From NCBI GenBank assembly GCA_951812795.1, contig OX638325.1, positions 2,256,277 through 2,320,276 of the forward strand: a DNA stretch of 64,000 nucleotides. Reading direction: 5' to 3'. Source of the DNA: an uncultured Dehalococcoidia bacterium. Lineage in GTDB: Bacteria; Chloroflexota; Dehalococcoidia; Lucifugimonadales; Lucifugimonadaceae. Under the pieces are notes generated by a model. The model was not told the origin of the DNA. It worked only from the letters and a program-made list of their open reading frames with translations, and did no database searches. The first letter of the stretch is position 1; each line of letters begins with the position of its first letter. The position numbers and the translations under genes are program-made. Below are positions 8,066 through 17,481 of this stretch, one piece after another.

Positions 8066-10009
8066 ATGAGATACAAATTGGCGATCTTAACCGTCGCCCT
8101 CTCCGCAATGGTTGCTGCTGTTGCAGCTTGCGGAGGTACTGAAACCGTCGTCGAGACAGTTGTCGTTGAGCGCGTCATCACGCAGGCGCCTGAACGCGTT
8201 GTCGAGACCGTCGAGGTCGAACGAGTCGTTGAAGTTGAAAAGGTCGTCGAAGTAGAGAAAGTTGTTGAAGTTGAAGTAGAGGTTACGACGGCGCCATCGG
8301 ATGACGCAATGATGATGGACGACGGGGTCATTCCTCGCGAACGACAATTCATCATGTTGTGGGGCGGCTCTGGCGGTGTCGGGTCTGCTGGCCAATACAC
8401 GAACCATGACATCTGGAACGTCTACTCTGGTGTAAGCCACCAAGATGGTCCGCAGCTGATTTTCGAACCCCTCGCTTTCTATTCCGCGTTCAGCGACACC
8501 GAGTACCCGTGGCTCGCCGAATCGTGGGAATACAGTGATGACTTTACGGAGTTGACGATCAACACGCGCCAAAACGTCAATTGGAGTGACGGGACGCCAT
8601 TCGGAGCCCACGACGTCGCCTATACCATCGAGCACCTTCTCACGACCCCTGGCCTGCCGCACTCCGGACAAATTCAGGCCGACGTCGAATCAGTTGAGCT
8701 CGTGGATGAAAACACCTTGGTGGTCAAGTTCCTAGGCCCACGTCCGAAGTTCTTGTACTTCATGACCTACAAGTTCGACATCGGTGTCTACATCGTGCCC
8801 AAACATATCTACGAAGGTAACGATTGGCTGGAATTCACCAACTTCGATCTAGAAAAAGGATGGCCAGTAACTACCGGGCCGTGGCAAGTTGTGCAGACCT
8901 CTACCCAGTCAAAGATCCTCAACCGTCGTGATAGTTGGTGGGCCGTCGAACAGGGCCTCGTCGACAAGATGCCTGAGGTCCTCCAGATTGTCTACATTCC
9001 CAACCCAGGTGAAACTCAGATGGCGCAAGAGATGATCGCGAACCGTGCCGATGCTTCGTTGTCACTGCAAACCGGCACGATGCGTGAAGTGTTGTCTCGC
9101 AACAGCGCAATCATCACCCACTCCGGTTTCAACGCGCCTTACGGTTACGTTGACTGGTGGCCGGTCGGACTACTGTTCAACGCCAGCCAGCCGCCGTATG
9201 ACGACAAACGCGTGCGCTGGGCGGTTTCGAACTACCTCAACCGCGAGCAGTTGATTGAGATCGGTTTTGGTGGCGCGGGAACACTCTCGTATCTGCCGAT
9301 ACCTACATACGCGCCGTTGCAGCGTTACTTCGACGTAGTCGAGGACAAGCTGACCACCACGCATGACACGACCAAGTACGATCCGGCGCGAGGCGATCAG
9401 CTGATGATGGACGCTGGTTACTCAAAGAACGCCGATGGATACTGGGAGAGGGACGGCAACGTCGTCGTATGCGACATCCTCAGTTTCGGCATCTTCAACC
9501 ACTACGGCCCGATTGTGGCGCGGCAGTTGGACAACCACGGCATCAAATCGTCGTACAGCACGCCGCCTGACGCATGGTCGAGGCAATCGAACGGCGAAGC
9601 GTCGTGTGGCCTGCGCGGTCACGGCGGATCGGTGCGAGACCCGTACTTCACATTGCGGCTCTACACCGGCGGCGATCCTAAGACCTACGATCCGGATGCG
9701 GCACCAGGACCGGACAACCAGCCGCCGAACGCGTACCACTGGTACAACGAGGAGTTCAACCGGATCACCGATGAGGTCTTTGCGACCGCCATTGACGACA
9801 TAGCGAGGCTCGAAGAGCTTTGGGATGAAGCGATGGATATCTGGTTGGAAGAGCTGCCAGACGTTCAGGTTCTGGAGTTCTACCACCGCATCCCGATGAA
9901 CACGACTTACTGGACGAACTGGCCGACGCACGACAACCCGTACGTCAACGGAGCTTTCTGGCACCTCACGTTCCAGTTGGTGCTCAACGAACTTGAGCCC
10001 GTGCGGTAA
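8066..10009 (+). CDS. ABC transporter substrate-binding lipoprotein, family 5 (system A)
   Basis: A 647-residue peptide/oligosaccharide-type solute-binding protein anchored on the outer face of the membrane. The start at 8066 is fixed by AGGAGG (8051-8056, 9 bases away); an upstream in-frame start at 8009 is rejected. A signal peptide ends in the lipobox VAAC with lipid-modified C22. A stalk of alternating Val and Glu/Lys follows to about residue 75 (units like VVEVEKVVEVEK). The SBP_bac_5 domain starts near the RERQFIMLWGG region and includes the typical PWLAESWEYSDDFTELTI and WSDGTPFGAHDVAYTIEHL. It heads the SBP-permease-permease module that is duplicated at 12320-16349. The ligand is unknown. 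Confidence 0.93.
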   Translation: MRYKLAILTVALSAMVAAVAACGGTETVVETVVVERVITQAPERVVETVEVERVVEVEKVVEVEKVVEVEVEVTTAPSDDAMMMDDGVIPRERQFIMLWGGSGGVGSAGQYTNHDIWNVYSGVSHQDGPQLIFEPLAFYSAFSDTEYPWLAESWEYSDDFTELTINTRQNVNWSDGTPFGAHDVAYTIEHLLTTPGLPHSGQIQADVESVELVDENTLVVKFLGPRPKFLYFMTYKFDIGVYIVPKHIYEGNDWLEFTNFDLEKGWPVTTGPWQVVQTSTQSKILNRRDSWWAVEQGLVDKMPEVLQIVYIPNPGETQMAQEMIANRADASLSLQTGTMREVLSRNSAIITHSGFNAPYGYVDWWPVGLLFNASQPPYDDKRVRWAVSNYLNREQLIEIGFGGAGTLSYLPIPTYAPLQRYFDVVEDKLTTTHDTTKYDPARGDQLMMDAGYSKNADGYWERDGNVVVCDILSFGIFNHYGPIVARQLDNHGIKSSYSTPPDAWSRQSNGEASCGLRGHGGSVRDPYFTLRLYTGGDPKTYDPDAAPGPDNQPPNAYHWYNEEFNRITDEVFATAIDDIARLEELWDEAMDIWLEELPDVQVLEFYHRIPMNTTYWTNWPTHDNPYVNGAFWHLTFQLVLNELEPVR

Positions 10010-10024
10010 CACTTGGTGTTAATG

Positions 10025-10049
10025 GTCGACGTCGAACCTCGACGTCGAC
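10025..10049 (+). other. Intercistronic hairpin after SBP A
   Basis: A perfect 11-bp inverted repeat, GTCGACGTCGA, with a 3-base loop, 15 bases after the SBP stop. No U-run follows, so it looks less like a terminator than a stabilising or attenuating hairpin between the SBP and its permease. Confidence 0.6.
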
Positions 10050-10124
10050 AGAGTTGGGTTTCGCCAAACACAAGCGATTCTCCGGCGATTGTAGACCGAG
10101 AGGGAATAAGGTTCTTAACGCCGA

Positions 10125-11138
10125 ATGCCTTGGCGATACATATCTGGCAGACTACTGATGTTCGTCATCACGATTTGGGTGGCGAGCACGATTGTCTTTT
10201 TCCTACCGCGTGTATCGGGTCAGAACCCCTTGGCAGAAAAGATCTACCAAGACGCGCAACGTGGCGGTTATCAAGACCCCGCGGTACAAGAACGCGTTCG
10301 GGTTTTCGAGCAGAAATATGGTTTCGACAAGCCGCTTTGGCAACAATACGTCAAGTTCGTATCAGAGGTCGTCCAATTCGATCTGGGCCGATCGATCTAC
10401 TTGTGGCCCAAATCGGTGAATGAGATCCTCGCCGAGGGGATCATGTGGACGCTCTCGTTGGGTTTGCTGACGTTGCTTCTTGCTTTCTTGATCGGGTCTG
10501 CTATGGGCGCGTTGCTTGAATGGAGGCGGAACAACTGGGGTCTGATGGTCGCGATGGCTCCGATCCTGGCGCTTTCGGCAATACCGTTCTTCATATTTGG
10601 ATTGGTATTGCAACTCCTCGTGTTCAATATCGATCGCGAGTATCCATTGGTCTACGGATACCAGCAAGGCGTCTTGGGATGGCCTGATTGGTCAGATTTG
10701 AGCTTCATCTTGAGCGTCTTGAAACACGGATTGTTGCCGGCATTGTCGATCACCATGGTTTCGTTGGGTGGATGGGCGATGGGCATGCGCGGCATGATGG
10801 TGACGACCAAAGGCGAGGACTACATGGTTCAAGCTGAGGCCAAAGGTCTGCCTGATCGCGTGATGCTGACAAAATACGCCGTCAGGAACTCTTTGCTGCC
10901 GCAGGTTACCGGCCTTTCACTGGCCCTCGGCTTGATCGTTTCGGGAGTGGTTCTTGTGGAGATAGTGTTCGGATATCCGGGAGTGGGAGGTCAGTTAGTC
11001 CAAGCTGTAAGTCGAAGCGATTACCCGACCATTCAGGGGATCGTGTTCCTATTGGCGTTTGGTACCGCGGCGGCTACCTTGGGGTTGGACCTAACCTACC
11101 CGCTCTTGGACCCGCGCATCAAATCACTCGCCAACTGA
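10125..11138 (+). CDS. ABC transporter permease, DppB/OppB type (system A)
   Basis: An inner-membrane permease of 337 residues. It has an N-terminal membrane span (LLMFVITIWVASTIVFFLP), a long periplasmic loop with QKYGFDKPLWQQYVKF, and five further spans. The cytoplasmic coupling helix EAKGLPDRVMLTKYAVRNS occupies the position of the EAA motif that docks to the ATPase. The end LDLTYPLLDPRIKSL is typical of DppB. The long loop is slightly expanded compared with the standard family. It lies 115 bases after the SBP gene, separated by a hairpin, and 10 bases before the partner permease. A close paralogue is at 14348-15358. Confidence 0.93.
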   Translation: MPWRYISGRLLMFVITIWVASTIVFFLPRVSGQNPLAEKIYQDAQRGGYQDPAVQERVRVFEQKYGFDKPLWQQYVKFVSEVVQFDLGRSIYLWPKSVNEILAEGIMWTLSLGLLTLLLAFLIGSAMGALLEWRRNNWGLMVAMAPILALSAIPFFIFGLVLQLLVFNIDREYPLVYGYQQGVLGWPDWSDLSFILSVLKHGLLPALSITMVSLGGWAMGMRGMMVTTKGEDYMVQAEAKGLPDRVMLTKYAVRNSLLPQVTGLSLALGLIVSGVVLVEIVFGYPGVGGQLVQAVSRSDYPTIQGIVFLLAFGTAAATLGLDLTYPLLDPRIKSLAN

Positions 11139-11148
11139 CGCATCATCG

Positions 11149-12129
11149 ATGGAGCAAGTACAGACAGAAACCTCAAAGATGTCGTGGTGGAATTCTCTCA
11201 CGGCTCGTTCAGAGTTCACGCGCGATCGAGTAGTCCCGATTCTGCGATACATGCGCCGAAACCGATTGATCGTATTTGGCTTGGGAGCGTTCATGGCGCT
11301 AGCTCTATTCGTCGGGCTTTCGTTCCTGTTTTACGAGCAAGAGGACTCGTACCAGGAGAGGCAGGGTGTGAACGGCCTAGTTAGGGCGGCCTCCGTGGAA
11401 CAAGATCAGAAACCTTCTTGGAATCCATGGAGCGGTTATCCCCTAGGCACGGACCCCAAGGGGCGAGACATTTACGCTGCTGTCGTGGTTGGGGTCCCAC
11501 TGACGTTGCGAGTTGGCTTGTTAGCCGCAGCGATTGGTGTCGGCGTTGGAATGGTGCTGGCTTTCGTGGCCGCGTACGTCGGAGGAGCCGTTGATGCTGT
11601 CGTTCGCACTATTGTTGACAGCCTTATACCCATACCAAGCCTACTAGTGCTGGTCCTGGTTGCAACTTCGCTGAATCCTGGGAAAGGATTGACGGTCGAT
11701 CAGTTGGGGTTTGTGATAGCCGTGTTGGCATGGCCCGGTCCGGCGCGAGTGATTCGTTCTCAGGTACTGGTGATCCGTGAGCGCGGATACGTGGAGATGG
11801 CAAGAATGTCCGGAACCAGCGCACTCGGCATCATATTCAAAGAGATGATGCCCAACCTCGCGCCATACGCGCTTGCCAGCTTCGTGGCCGCGGTTTCTGG
11901 ATCCATGCTCGCGTCGATCGGCCTGGAGTCGCTTGGCTTGGGTCCCCTGGATTCGCCGACTCTTGGTAGCATGATCTTCTGGAATATATCTGAAAGTTCG
12001 GTTCTGCTCGGGCTTTGGTATTGGCTACTCCCACCGATCGTGGTCCTCGTCGTCCTATTCGTCGGCTTGTTCATGATCTCTGCAGGATTAGACGAAGTCG
12101 CAAATCCTAGGTTGCGAAGACGGGTTTGA
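11149..12129 (+). CDS. ABC transporter permease, DppC/OppC type (system A)
   Basis: The second inner-membrane permease, 326 residues. After a cytoplasmic N-terminus and the first span (LIVFGLGAFMALALFVGLSF) comes an external segment with FYEQEDSY. It then shows the DppC hallmark LGTDPKGRDIYAAVVVG, the EAA-like coupling segment EMARMSGTSALGIIFKEMMP, and the C-terminal GLFMISAGLDEVANPRLRRR. It begins 10 bases after the DppB-type gene. The FYEQED segment in the first external loop is shared with its paralogue at 15372 and sets this subfamily apart from the other DppC-type proteins in the window. Confidence 0.93.
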   Translation: MEQVQTETSKMSWWNSLTARSEFTRDRVVPILRYMRRNRLIVFGLGAFMALALFVGLSFLFYEQEDSYQERQGVNGLVRAASVEQDQKPSWNPWSGYPLGTDPKGRDIYAAVVVGVPLTLRVGLLAAAIGVGVGMVLAFVAAYVGGAVDAVVRTIVDSLIPIPSLLVLVLVATSLNPGKGLTVDQLGFVIAVLAWPGPARVIRSQVLVIRERGYVEMARMSGTSALGIIFKEMMPNLAPYALASFVAAVSGSMLASIGLESLGLGPLDSPTLGSMIFWNISESSVLLGLWYWLLPPIVVLVVLFVGLFMISAGLDEVANPRLRRRV

Positions 12130-12223
12130 ATTAGTCGTGACGCATCCGGCGGCTGCTGTCTTCCACTGGACGGCGCCGACATCCGGGCAACGTTGTCGGC
12201 GTCGGTTCAAACGTAGGTTCAGT

Positions 12224-12252
12224 TTGACTCAAATCAAATGGGATGTTAGCTT
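12224..12252 (+). promoter_or_regulatory. Possible promoter for transporter B
   Basis: TTGACT (12224-12229), 17 bases, TAGCTT (12247-12252), about 67 bases before the SBP B start. It has the same spacing and distance to the gene as the candidate upstream of SBP A. The -10 match is weak. Confidence 0.35.
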
Positions 12253-12319
12253 TTCTTGCAGACTTTGGCCGCAGTTCCGCGGCAAATTAACGTGTACCTG
12301 AAAAGGGAGGACCCCACCA

Positions 12320-14239
12320 ATGAGATATAAATTGGCGATTTTGATCGCCGTGCTGTCGGCAATGGTCGCAACCACCGTCGCCTGTGGAGGCACAGAAACC
12401 ATCGTTGAGACAGTTGTCGTTGAGCGCGTCATCACCGCGGCTCCGGAACGCGTCGTCGAGACCGTTGAGGTCGAACGCGTTGTCGAGGTTGAAAAAGTCG
12501 TTGAAGTCGAGAAGGTAGTCGAGGTCGAAGTCACCGCGGCAGCCATGGACGACGATGCGATGATGATGGATGACGAGATCCCACGAAACCGCCAATTGAT
12601 TCTACTGTGGGGTGGCGCAGGTGGAGTTGGTGCAGCAGGTCGCTACACCGACCACGACATCTGGAGCCCATACAACCCCGGCACAAGCCACCAGAACGGT
12701 TCCGGCATTCTGCACGAGCCGCTGGCTTTCTATTCAGCCTTCAACGATCAGGAATACCCGTGGCTCGCAGAGTCTTGGGAATACAACGCCGACTTCACGC
12801 AGTTGACCATCAACCTGCGCGAAGGCATCACGTGGAGTGATGGCGAGCCGTTCGGCGCTCACGACGTTGCTTACACGCTGAACTACCTGAAGGACAACTC
12901 CGGTCTTCGCCGCAGCTCCCAAGTGCAACGCGACATCGATTCAATCGAGGAAGTTGACTCCCACACGGTCGTCATTGATTTCCTTGGCCCGCGCCCGAAG
13001 TTCTTCTACTTCATGACCTACAAGTTCGACATCGGCCTGTACATCGTTCCGAAGCACGTCTTCGAGGGGCAGGACTGGCTGGAGTTCACCAACTTTGACC
13101 TAGACCAAGGTTGGCCCGTCACAACTGGCCCGTGGCAGGTCGTACAGACTTCCCCTGAACAGAAGATCATCAATCGCCGTGACTCGTGGTGGGCGGTCGA
13201 TCAAGGTCTCGTCGAGAAACTCCCAGACGTCGAACAGATCGTTTACGTCCCGAACCCGGGCGAGACGCAGATGGCGCAGGCCGTCATCAACAACACCGCG
13301 GACGCGACGCTTGACCTTCGCCCTACTACGATTCGTGAGGTGCTGGCTCGAAACGGGAACGTTGTTACTCACTCCGGCTTCAATCCGCCGTACGGTTACG
13401 TTGACTGGTGGCCCATCAGCCTGTTGTTCAACGACAGCAAGCCGCCATACAACGACAAGAACGTCCGATGGGCAGTGTCGTACTACATCGACCGTGAGCG
13501 ACTGATTGACGTTGCGTACGATGGTGCCGGTACGCCTTCCATCCTCCCGTTGCCGAGTTACGCGCCGTTGCAGCGCTACTACGACGCAATCGAGGACAAA
13601 CTCAGCGGCGAGTACAACACTGGCGAGTACAACCCTGAAAAGGGCGACGCTCGCATGATGACTGCCGGATACGCGAAGAACGCCGACGGTTTCTGGGAGA
13701 AGGATGGCAACGTAGTCATCTGCGATATCCTTGGCTTCGGCATCTTCAACGACTTCGGCCCGATCCTTGCCAGACAGCTGGACAACCACGGCATCAAGTC
13801 TTCCTACAGCAATCCGCCTGACGCAGGTTCGCGACAAACTGCTGGCGAGGCGTCTTGTGGCCTGCGAGGACACGGTGGATCTGTGCGTGACCCGTACTTC
13901 ACCATGAACCTCTACTACGGTACTGACGCCGAAGAGGCCGGTGAGGGGCACCAAGCGAACATCTACTTCTGGAGCCACCCGCGCTGGAACGAACTCACCG
14001 ACGAGGTCTCCGCGACCGGTATCGATGATGTTGCTCGGCTTGAGGAGCTTTGGACAGAAGCGATGGATATCTGGCTTGACGAGTTGCCGGACGTTCAGGT
14101 CGTCGAGTGGTACCACCGTATCCCGATGAACCAGACTTACTGGACCAACTGGCCTACCCATGACAACCCGTACACTAACGGTGCGTTTTGGCACCTGACC
14201 TTCCAGTTGATCCTCAACAACCTCCGCGCGGTGCAGTAA
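12320..14239 (+). CDS. ABC transporter substrate-binding lipoprotein, family 5 (system B)
   Basis: A 639-residue close paralogue of SBP A. GGGAGG lies about 11 bases before the ATG. The signal peptide ends in the lipobox TVAC with C22, and a Val/Glu stalk runs to about residue 75. The mature domain matches SBP A almost block by block: the PRPKFFYFMTYKFDIGLYIVP region, GWPVTTGPWQVVQTS, NPGETQMAQ, and the C-terminal NGAFWHLTFQLILNNL. Differences cluster in the region before the C-terminal lobe, for example YYGTDAEEAGEGHQANIYFW against the longer, Pro-rich loop in A. This suggests different ligand specificity after duplication. It is followed by a strong hairpin and two permeases. Confidence 0.93.
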   Translation: MRYKLAILIAVLSAMVATTVACGGTETIVETVVVERVITAAPERVVETVEVERVVEVEKVVEVEKVVEVEVTAAAMDDDAMMMDDEIPRNRQLILLWGGAGGVGAAGRYTDHDIWSPYNPGTSHQNGSGILHEPLAFYSAFNDQEYPWLAESWEYNADFTQLTINLREGITWSDGEPFGAHDVAYTLNYLKDNSGLRRSSQVQRDIDSIEEVDSHTVVIDFLGPRPKFFYFMTYKFDIGLYIVPKHVFEGQDWLEFTNFDLDQGWPVTTGPWQVVQTSPEQKIINRRDSWWAVDQGLVEKLPDVEQIVYVPNPGETQMAQAVINNTADATLDLRPTTIREVLARNGNVVTHSGFNPPYGYVDWWPISLLFNDSKPPYNDKNVRWAVSYYIDRERLIDVAYDGAGTPSILPLPSYAPLQRYYDAIEDKLSGEYNTGEYNPEKGDARMMTAGYAKNADGFWEKDGNVVICDILGFGIFNDFGPILARQLDNHGIKSSYSNPPDAGSRQTAGEASCGLRGHGGSVRDPYFTMNLYYGTDAEEAGEGHQANIYFWSHPRWNELTDEVSATGIDDVARLEELWTEAMDIWLDELPDVQVVEWYHRIPMNQTYWTNWPTHDNPYTNGAFWHLTFQLILNNLRAVQ

Positions 14240-14266
14240 CCCCCGGAAAAACAGGTCAAACAAGGT

Positions 14267-14306
14267 TGACGGTTCGACCCTTGCATTAGCGAGGGTCGAA
14301 CCGTCA
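14267..14306 (+). terminator. Strong hairpin after SBP B
   Basis: Perfect 15-bp arms (TGACGGTTCGACCCT and its complement) around a 10-base loop, 27 bases after the SBP stop. Only a short CTTTAT follows. It is probably a partial terminator or RNA-stabilising hairpin that lowers permease expression relative to the SBP. Confidence 0.65.
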
Positions 14307-14347
14307 CTTTATCGAAGTAGGCACGTCCTGTACTAACACTCAGAAAT

Positions 14348-15358
14348 ATGCCTTGGAACTACATAATCAGTCGGTTGGCGATGTTTTTCGTCACGATATA
14401 TATCGCTAGTACCATAGTGTTCTTCCTGCCGCGGATCTCGGGTCAAAACCCATTGGAAGAGAAGTTGCTTGAAGAGGCAGCTCGCGGTGGCTTCTTGGAA
14501 GACACTCAGGCGATGGTAGAGGCTTTCGACGAAAAGTACGGATTTAACAAGCCCGTATGGGAACAATATGTCAAGTTCATGGTCGACATTGTTCAGTTCG
14601 ACTTGGGACGCTCAATATTTAATTGGCCGAAAACCGTCAATCAACTCTTGGCCGAGACCATCCTTTGGACGATCGCACTCGGTCTGTTGACTCTGATATT
14701 CGCATTCATAATCGGTACACTGATGGGTGCCATACTCGAATGGAAGCGCCATAAAACATTTTTGATGGTCTTGATGTCGCCGATTCTGACACTTTCCGCT
14801 GTACCCTACTACCTCTTCGGACTCGTCTTGTTACTAGCGTTTTCGTTTGTATGGAGCATATTCCCATTGTTTGGCGGATATTCGAGAGGCATCGCCGGTT
14901 GGCCCGACTGGTCGAACTGGAGCTTCATCGGCAATGTGCTCTGGCACGCCACCCTGCCCGCGTTGTCGGTCGTACTCGTGTCCCTCGGAGGATGGGCAAT
15001 GGGAATGCGAGGCATGATGGTCACCACAAAAGGCGAGGACTACATGCTACAAGCTGAAGCGAAGGGCTTACCCGATCGCGTGATGTTCTTCCGCTACGGC
15101 ATCCGAAACGCGATGTTGCCTCAATTGACTGGACTTGCTTTACAACTGGGTTTGATCGTGTCGGGATTGGTGCTGGTTGAGGTGGTGTTTTCGTATCCCG
15201 GAGTAGGCGGTTTACTTGTCCAAGCGATCCCCCGCAACGATCACGCAGTGATTCAGGGAATCGTGTTTGTGCTGGCTTTAGGGACAGCGTTGGCGACCCT
15301 GATATTGGATTTGGCTTATCCGTTGGTAGATGCGCGGATTAAGTATTCACAAGGTTAG
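14348..15358 (+). CDS. ABC transporter permease, DppB/OppB type (system B)
   Basis: A 336-residue inner-membrane permease, paralogous to 10125-11138. The first span is MFFVTIYIASTIVFFLP. It has the same expanded external loop with EKYGFNKPVWEQYVKF, the coupling helix EAKGLPDRVMFFRYGIRNA, and the C-terminal DLAYPLVDARIK. Conserved GGWAMGMRGMMVTTKGEDYM is identical in the system A copy. The start ATG at 14348 follows the hairpin by about 40 bases without a strong Shine-Dalgarno. Its partner permease starts 13 bases after its stop. Confidence 0.93.
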   Translation: MPWNYIISRLAMFFVTIYIASTIVFFLPRISGQNPLEEKLLEEAARGGFLEDTQAMVEAFDEKYGFNKPVWEQYVKFMVDIVQFDLGRSIFNWPKTVNQLLAETILWTIALGLLTLIFAFIIGTLMGAILEWKRHKTFLMVLMSPILTLSAVPYYLFGLVLLLAFSFVWSIFPLFGGYSRGIAGWPDWSNWSFIGNVLWHATLPALSVVLVSLGGWAMGMRGMMVTTKGEDYMLQAEAKGLPDRVMFFRYGIRNAMLPQLTGLALQLGLIVSGLVLVEVVFSYPGVGGLLVQAIPRNDHAVIQGIVFVLALGTALATLILDLAYPLVDARIKYSQG

Positions 15359-15371
15359 TTGGCAATCAGAG

Positions 15372-16349
15372 ATGCGACCATTAACTAAAGTTACTGAAAT
15401 CCCCCAAATATCGACTGGATTCGGTTCCGGAAACATCTACCGCGAGCGCATCCTTCCGCTTCTACGTTATCTGCGACGTAACCCGCTATTGATCGGCGGG
15501 ATCGGCCTACTGGTTGCACTGTTCGGGTGTGTCATCCTAGGGTACCTGTTCTACGAACAGGAAGACTGGATGGGAAACAAGCAGGGGGTAGATGGGTTGA
15601 CTAGGGCGGACTCGGTTACGGCAAGAGAAAAACCAAGTTGGAATCCGTTCGGTGTTCACCCACTTGGAACGGATGAACAGGGGCGAGACATCTTGGCGGT
15701 GATGATTGTTGGAACGCCGTTGACGCTTCGTATCGGGTTGATTGCCGCTGCGATCGGGGTCGGTGTTGGGATGATTCTGGCATTCTTGGCAGCGTATGTT
15801 GGAGGATGGGTCGATGGGATCATACGCGTCGTCGTTGATAGCTTGATACCTATCCCGGGATTGTTGATATTGGTGTTGATAGCGACGTCTTTGAATCCAG
15901 GAAAGGGGTTGACTGTTGATCAGATGGCGTTTGTCATATCGATTCTTGCATGGCCCGGGCCTGCAAGGGCGATCCGATCACAAGTTCTTGTAATGCGTGA
16001 ACGTGGATACGTGGAGATGGCGAGGATGTCGGGGACTAGCACCATCGGCATTGTATTTAGGGAGATGATGCCTAACTTGTCCCCGTACGTGTTGGCGAGT
16101 TTCGTTGCGTCGGTTGCAGGCGCGATTCTTGCGTCAGTTGGTCTTGAGGCTCTCGGATTGGGTCCGCTAGATTCGCCGACCCTCGGCATGACAATCTACT
16201 GGAACATCTACACATCGTCCCTGCTAAAGAGTCTGTGGTGGTGGCTGATACCACCGATCGTCGTGATTGTGCTACTGTTTATCGGACTATTCCTAATGTC
16301 CGCCGGCCTAGACGAGGTCGCAAACCCGCGACTCCGGCGACGGGTCTAG
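15372..16349 (+). CDS. ABC transporter permease, DppC/OppC type (system B)
   Basis: A 325-residue partner permease, paralogous to 11149-12129. An in-frame start at 15330 would overlap the preceding gene. The ATG at 15372 (MRPLTKVTE) follows its stop by 13 bases and gives the same length as the paralogue, so it is preferred. Features in order: first span LIGGIGLLVALFGCVILGYL, FYEQEDW, the DppC motif LGTDEQGRDILAVMIVG, coupling segment EMARMSGTSTIGIVFREMMP, and C-terminal SAGLDEVANPRLRRRV. Two ATPase genes follow, which probably serve both systems A and B. Confidence 0.92.
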   Translation: MRPLTKVTEIPQISTGFGSGNIYRERILPLLRYLRRNPLLIGGIGLLVALFGCVILGYLFYEQEDWMGNKQGVDGLTRADSVTAREKPSWNPFGVHPLGTDEQGRDILAVMIVGTPLTLRIGLIAAAIGVGVGMILAFLAAYVGGWVDGIIRVVVDSLIPIPGLLILVLIATSLNPGKGLTVDQMAFVISILAWPGPARAIRSQVLVMRERGYVEMARMSGTSTIGIVFREMMPNLSPYVLASFVASVAGAILASVGLEALGLGPLDSPTLGMTIYWNIYTSSLLKSLWWWLIPPIVVIVLLFIGLFLMSAGLDEVANPRLRRRV

Positions 16350-16401
16350 CCAATCACACTACGTGTCAACTCCAATCTAACCATTGATCACTGGTAATCA
16401 A

Positions 16402-17481
16402 ATGACAACCGCCGAGGTAAGCCCCACCGCCGCCGTCAACGTGGACATTCACTCAGAGAATGTCCTCGAGGTCGAGAACCTAAAGGTCTACTACGACACT
16501 GACGCCGGTCACGTAAAAGCGGTCGACGACGTTTCCTTCACCCTCAAACGCGGTGAGCGAATGGGCTTGGTCGGCGAATCTGGTTCTGGCAAGACTACGA
16601 TGGCAATGGCGTTGATGCGCCTTCACAAGCCGCCCGCAATCATCGCCGGCGGAACCGTACGACTCGACGGGCTTAGCCTCCTCGACCTCAACGAAGAGGA
16701 GATGCGGCAGACCCGACTCAGAGACATCGCTCTCGTTCCTCAAGGCGCAATGAACTCGCTCAACCCCGTTTATCGCGTCCGAGACCAAATCATTGACGGA
16801 ATTAAGCATCACACCGATAACGACAAGATGCCAAACAAAGCCATGGTCAACGAACGCGTGATCGAGCTCCTCAACAGCGTCGGGTTGGATAGCAATGTCG
16901 CAGATATGTATCCGCATGAGCTTAGTGGAGGCATGAAACAGCGCGTCGCACTGGCTATCGCTACGTCGTTGCGACCCAAGATGATCCTCGCCGACGAACC
17001 CACTAGCGCTTTGGATGTAGTGGTCCAACGTCAGATCATGCTCACCCTCGAACAGCTGCAACAAGAGATGCAGGCATCAGTCCTACTCGTCGGACATGAC
17101 ATGGGATTGATGGCGCAGTTCGCCGATGTTCTCGGCGTCATGTATGCCGGCCACCTCGTCGAGTTCGCACCGATCAAAGAGATATTCGAAGACCCCAAAC
17201 ACCCATATACCAAGAAGCTCATCAGCAGCCTACCTGATATCGAAGTGAAGGGCCAATTTACCGGCATCGACGGACTGCCGCCGACACTCGTCGTGCCGCC
17301 GCCCGGGTGCAGATTCCATCCCAGATGCCCCATCTATAACAACGATGAAGATTTCCGCGGCGAATTCGCAGATCTCAGAAACGGATTGAACACCGACCTG
17401 TGTACGACAGTCGATCCTCACCTGAACGAGATCGAAACGCGCCGGTGGGTGGCTTGCCACATGTACGAAAGAGGCTCGTAG
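16402..17481 (+). CDS. ABC transporter ATP-binding protein, DppD/OppD type (systems A/B)
   Basis: A cytoplasmic ATPase of 359 residues that powers import. Walker [10 protein letters not shown], signature LSGGMKQRVAL and Walker B ILADEPTSALD are intact. The C-terminal oligopeptide-transporter extension has PPGCRFHPRCP and further cysteines, the region that binds an iron-sulfur cluster in characterised OppD/DppD proteins. A TTG at 16384 could extend the protein by six residues, but the ATG at 16402 is preferred. It lies just after the second SBP-permease-permease module and immediately before the second ATPase, with which it should form a heterodimer. Confidence 0.93.
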   Translation: MTTAEVSPTAAVNVDIHSENVLEVENLKVYYDTDAGHVKAVDDVSFTLKRGERMGLVGESGSGKTTMAMALMRLHKPPAIIAGGTVRLDGLSLLDLNEEEMRQTRLRDIALVPQGAMNSLNPVYRVRDQIIDGIKHHTDNDKMPNKAMVNERVIELLNSVGLDSNVADMYPHELSGGMKQRVALAIATSLRPKMILADEPTSALDVVVQRQIMLTLEQLQQEMQASVLLVGHDMGLMAQFADVLGVMYAGHLVEFAPIKEIFEDPKHPYTKKLISSLPDIEVKGQFTGIDGLPPTLVVPPPGCRFHPRCPIYNNDEDFRGEFADLRNGLNTDLCTTVDPHLNEIETRRWVACHMYERGS

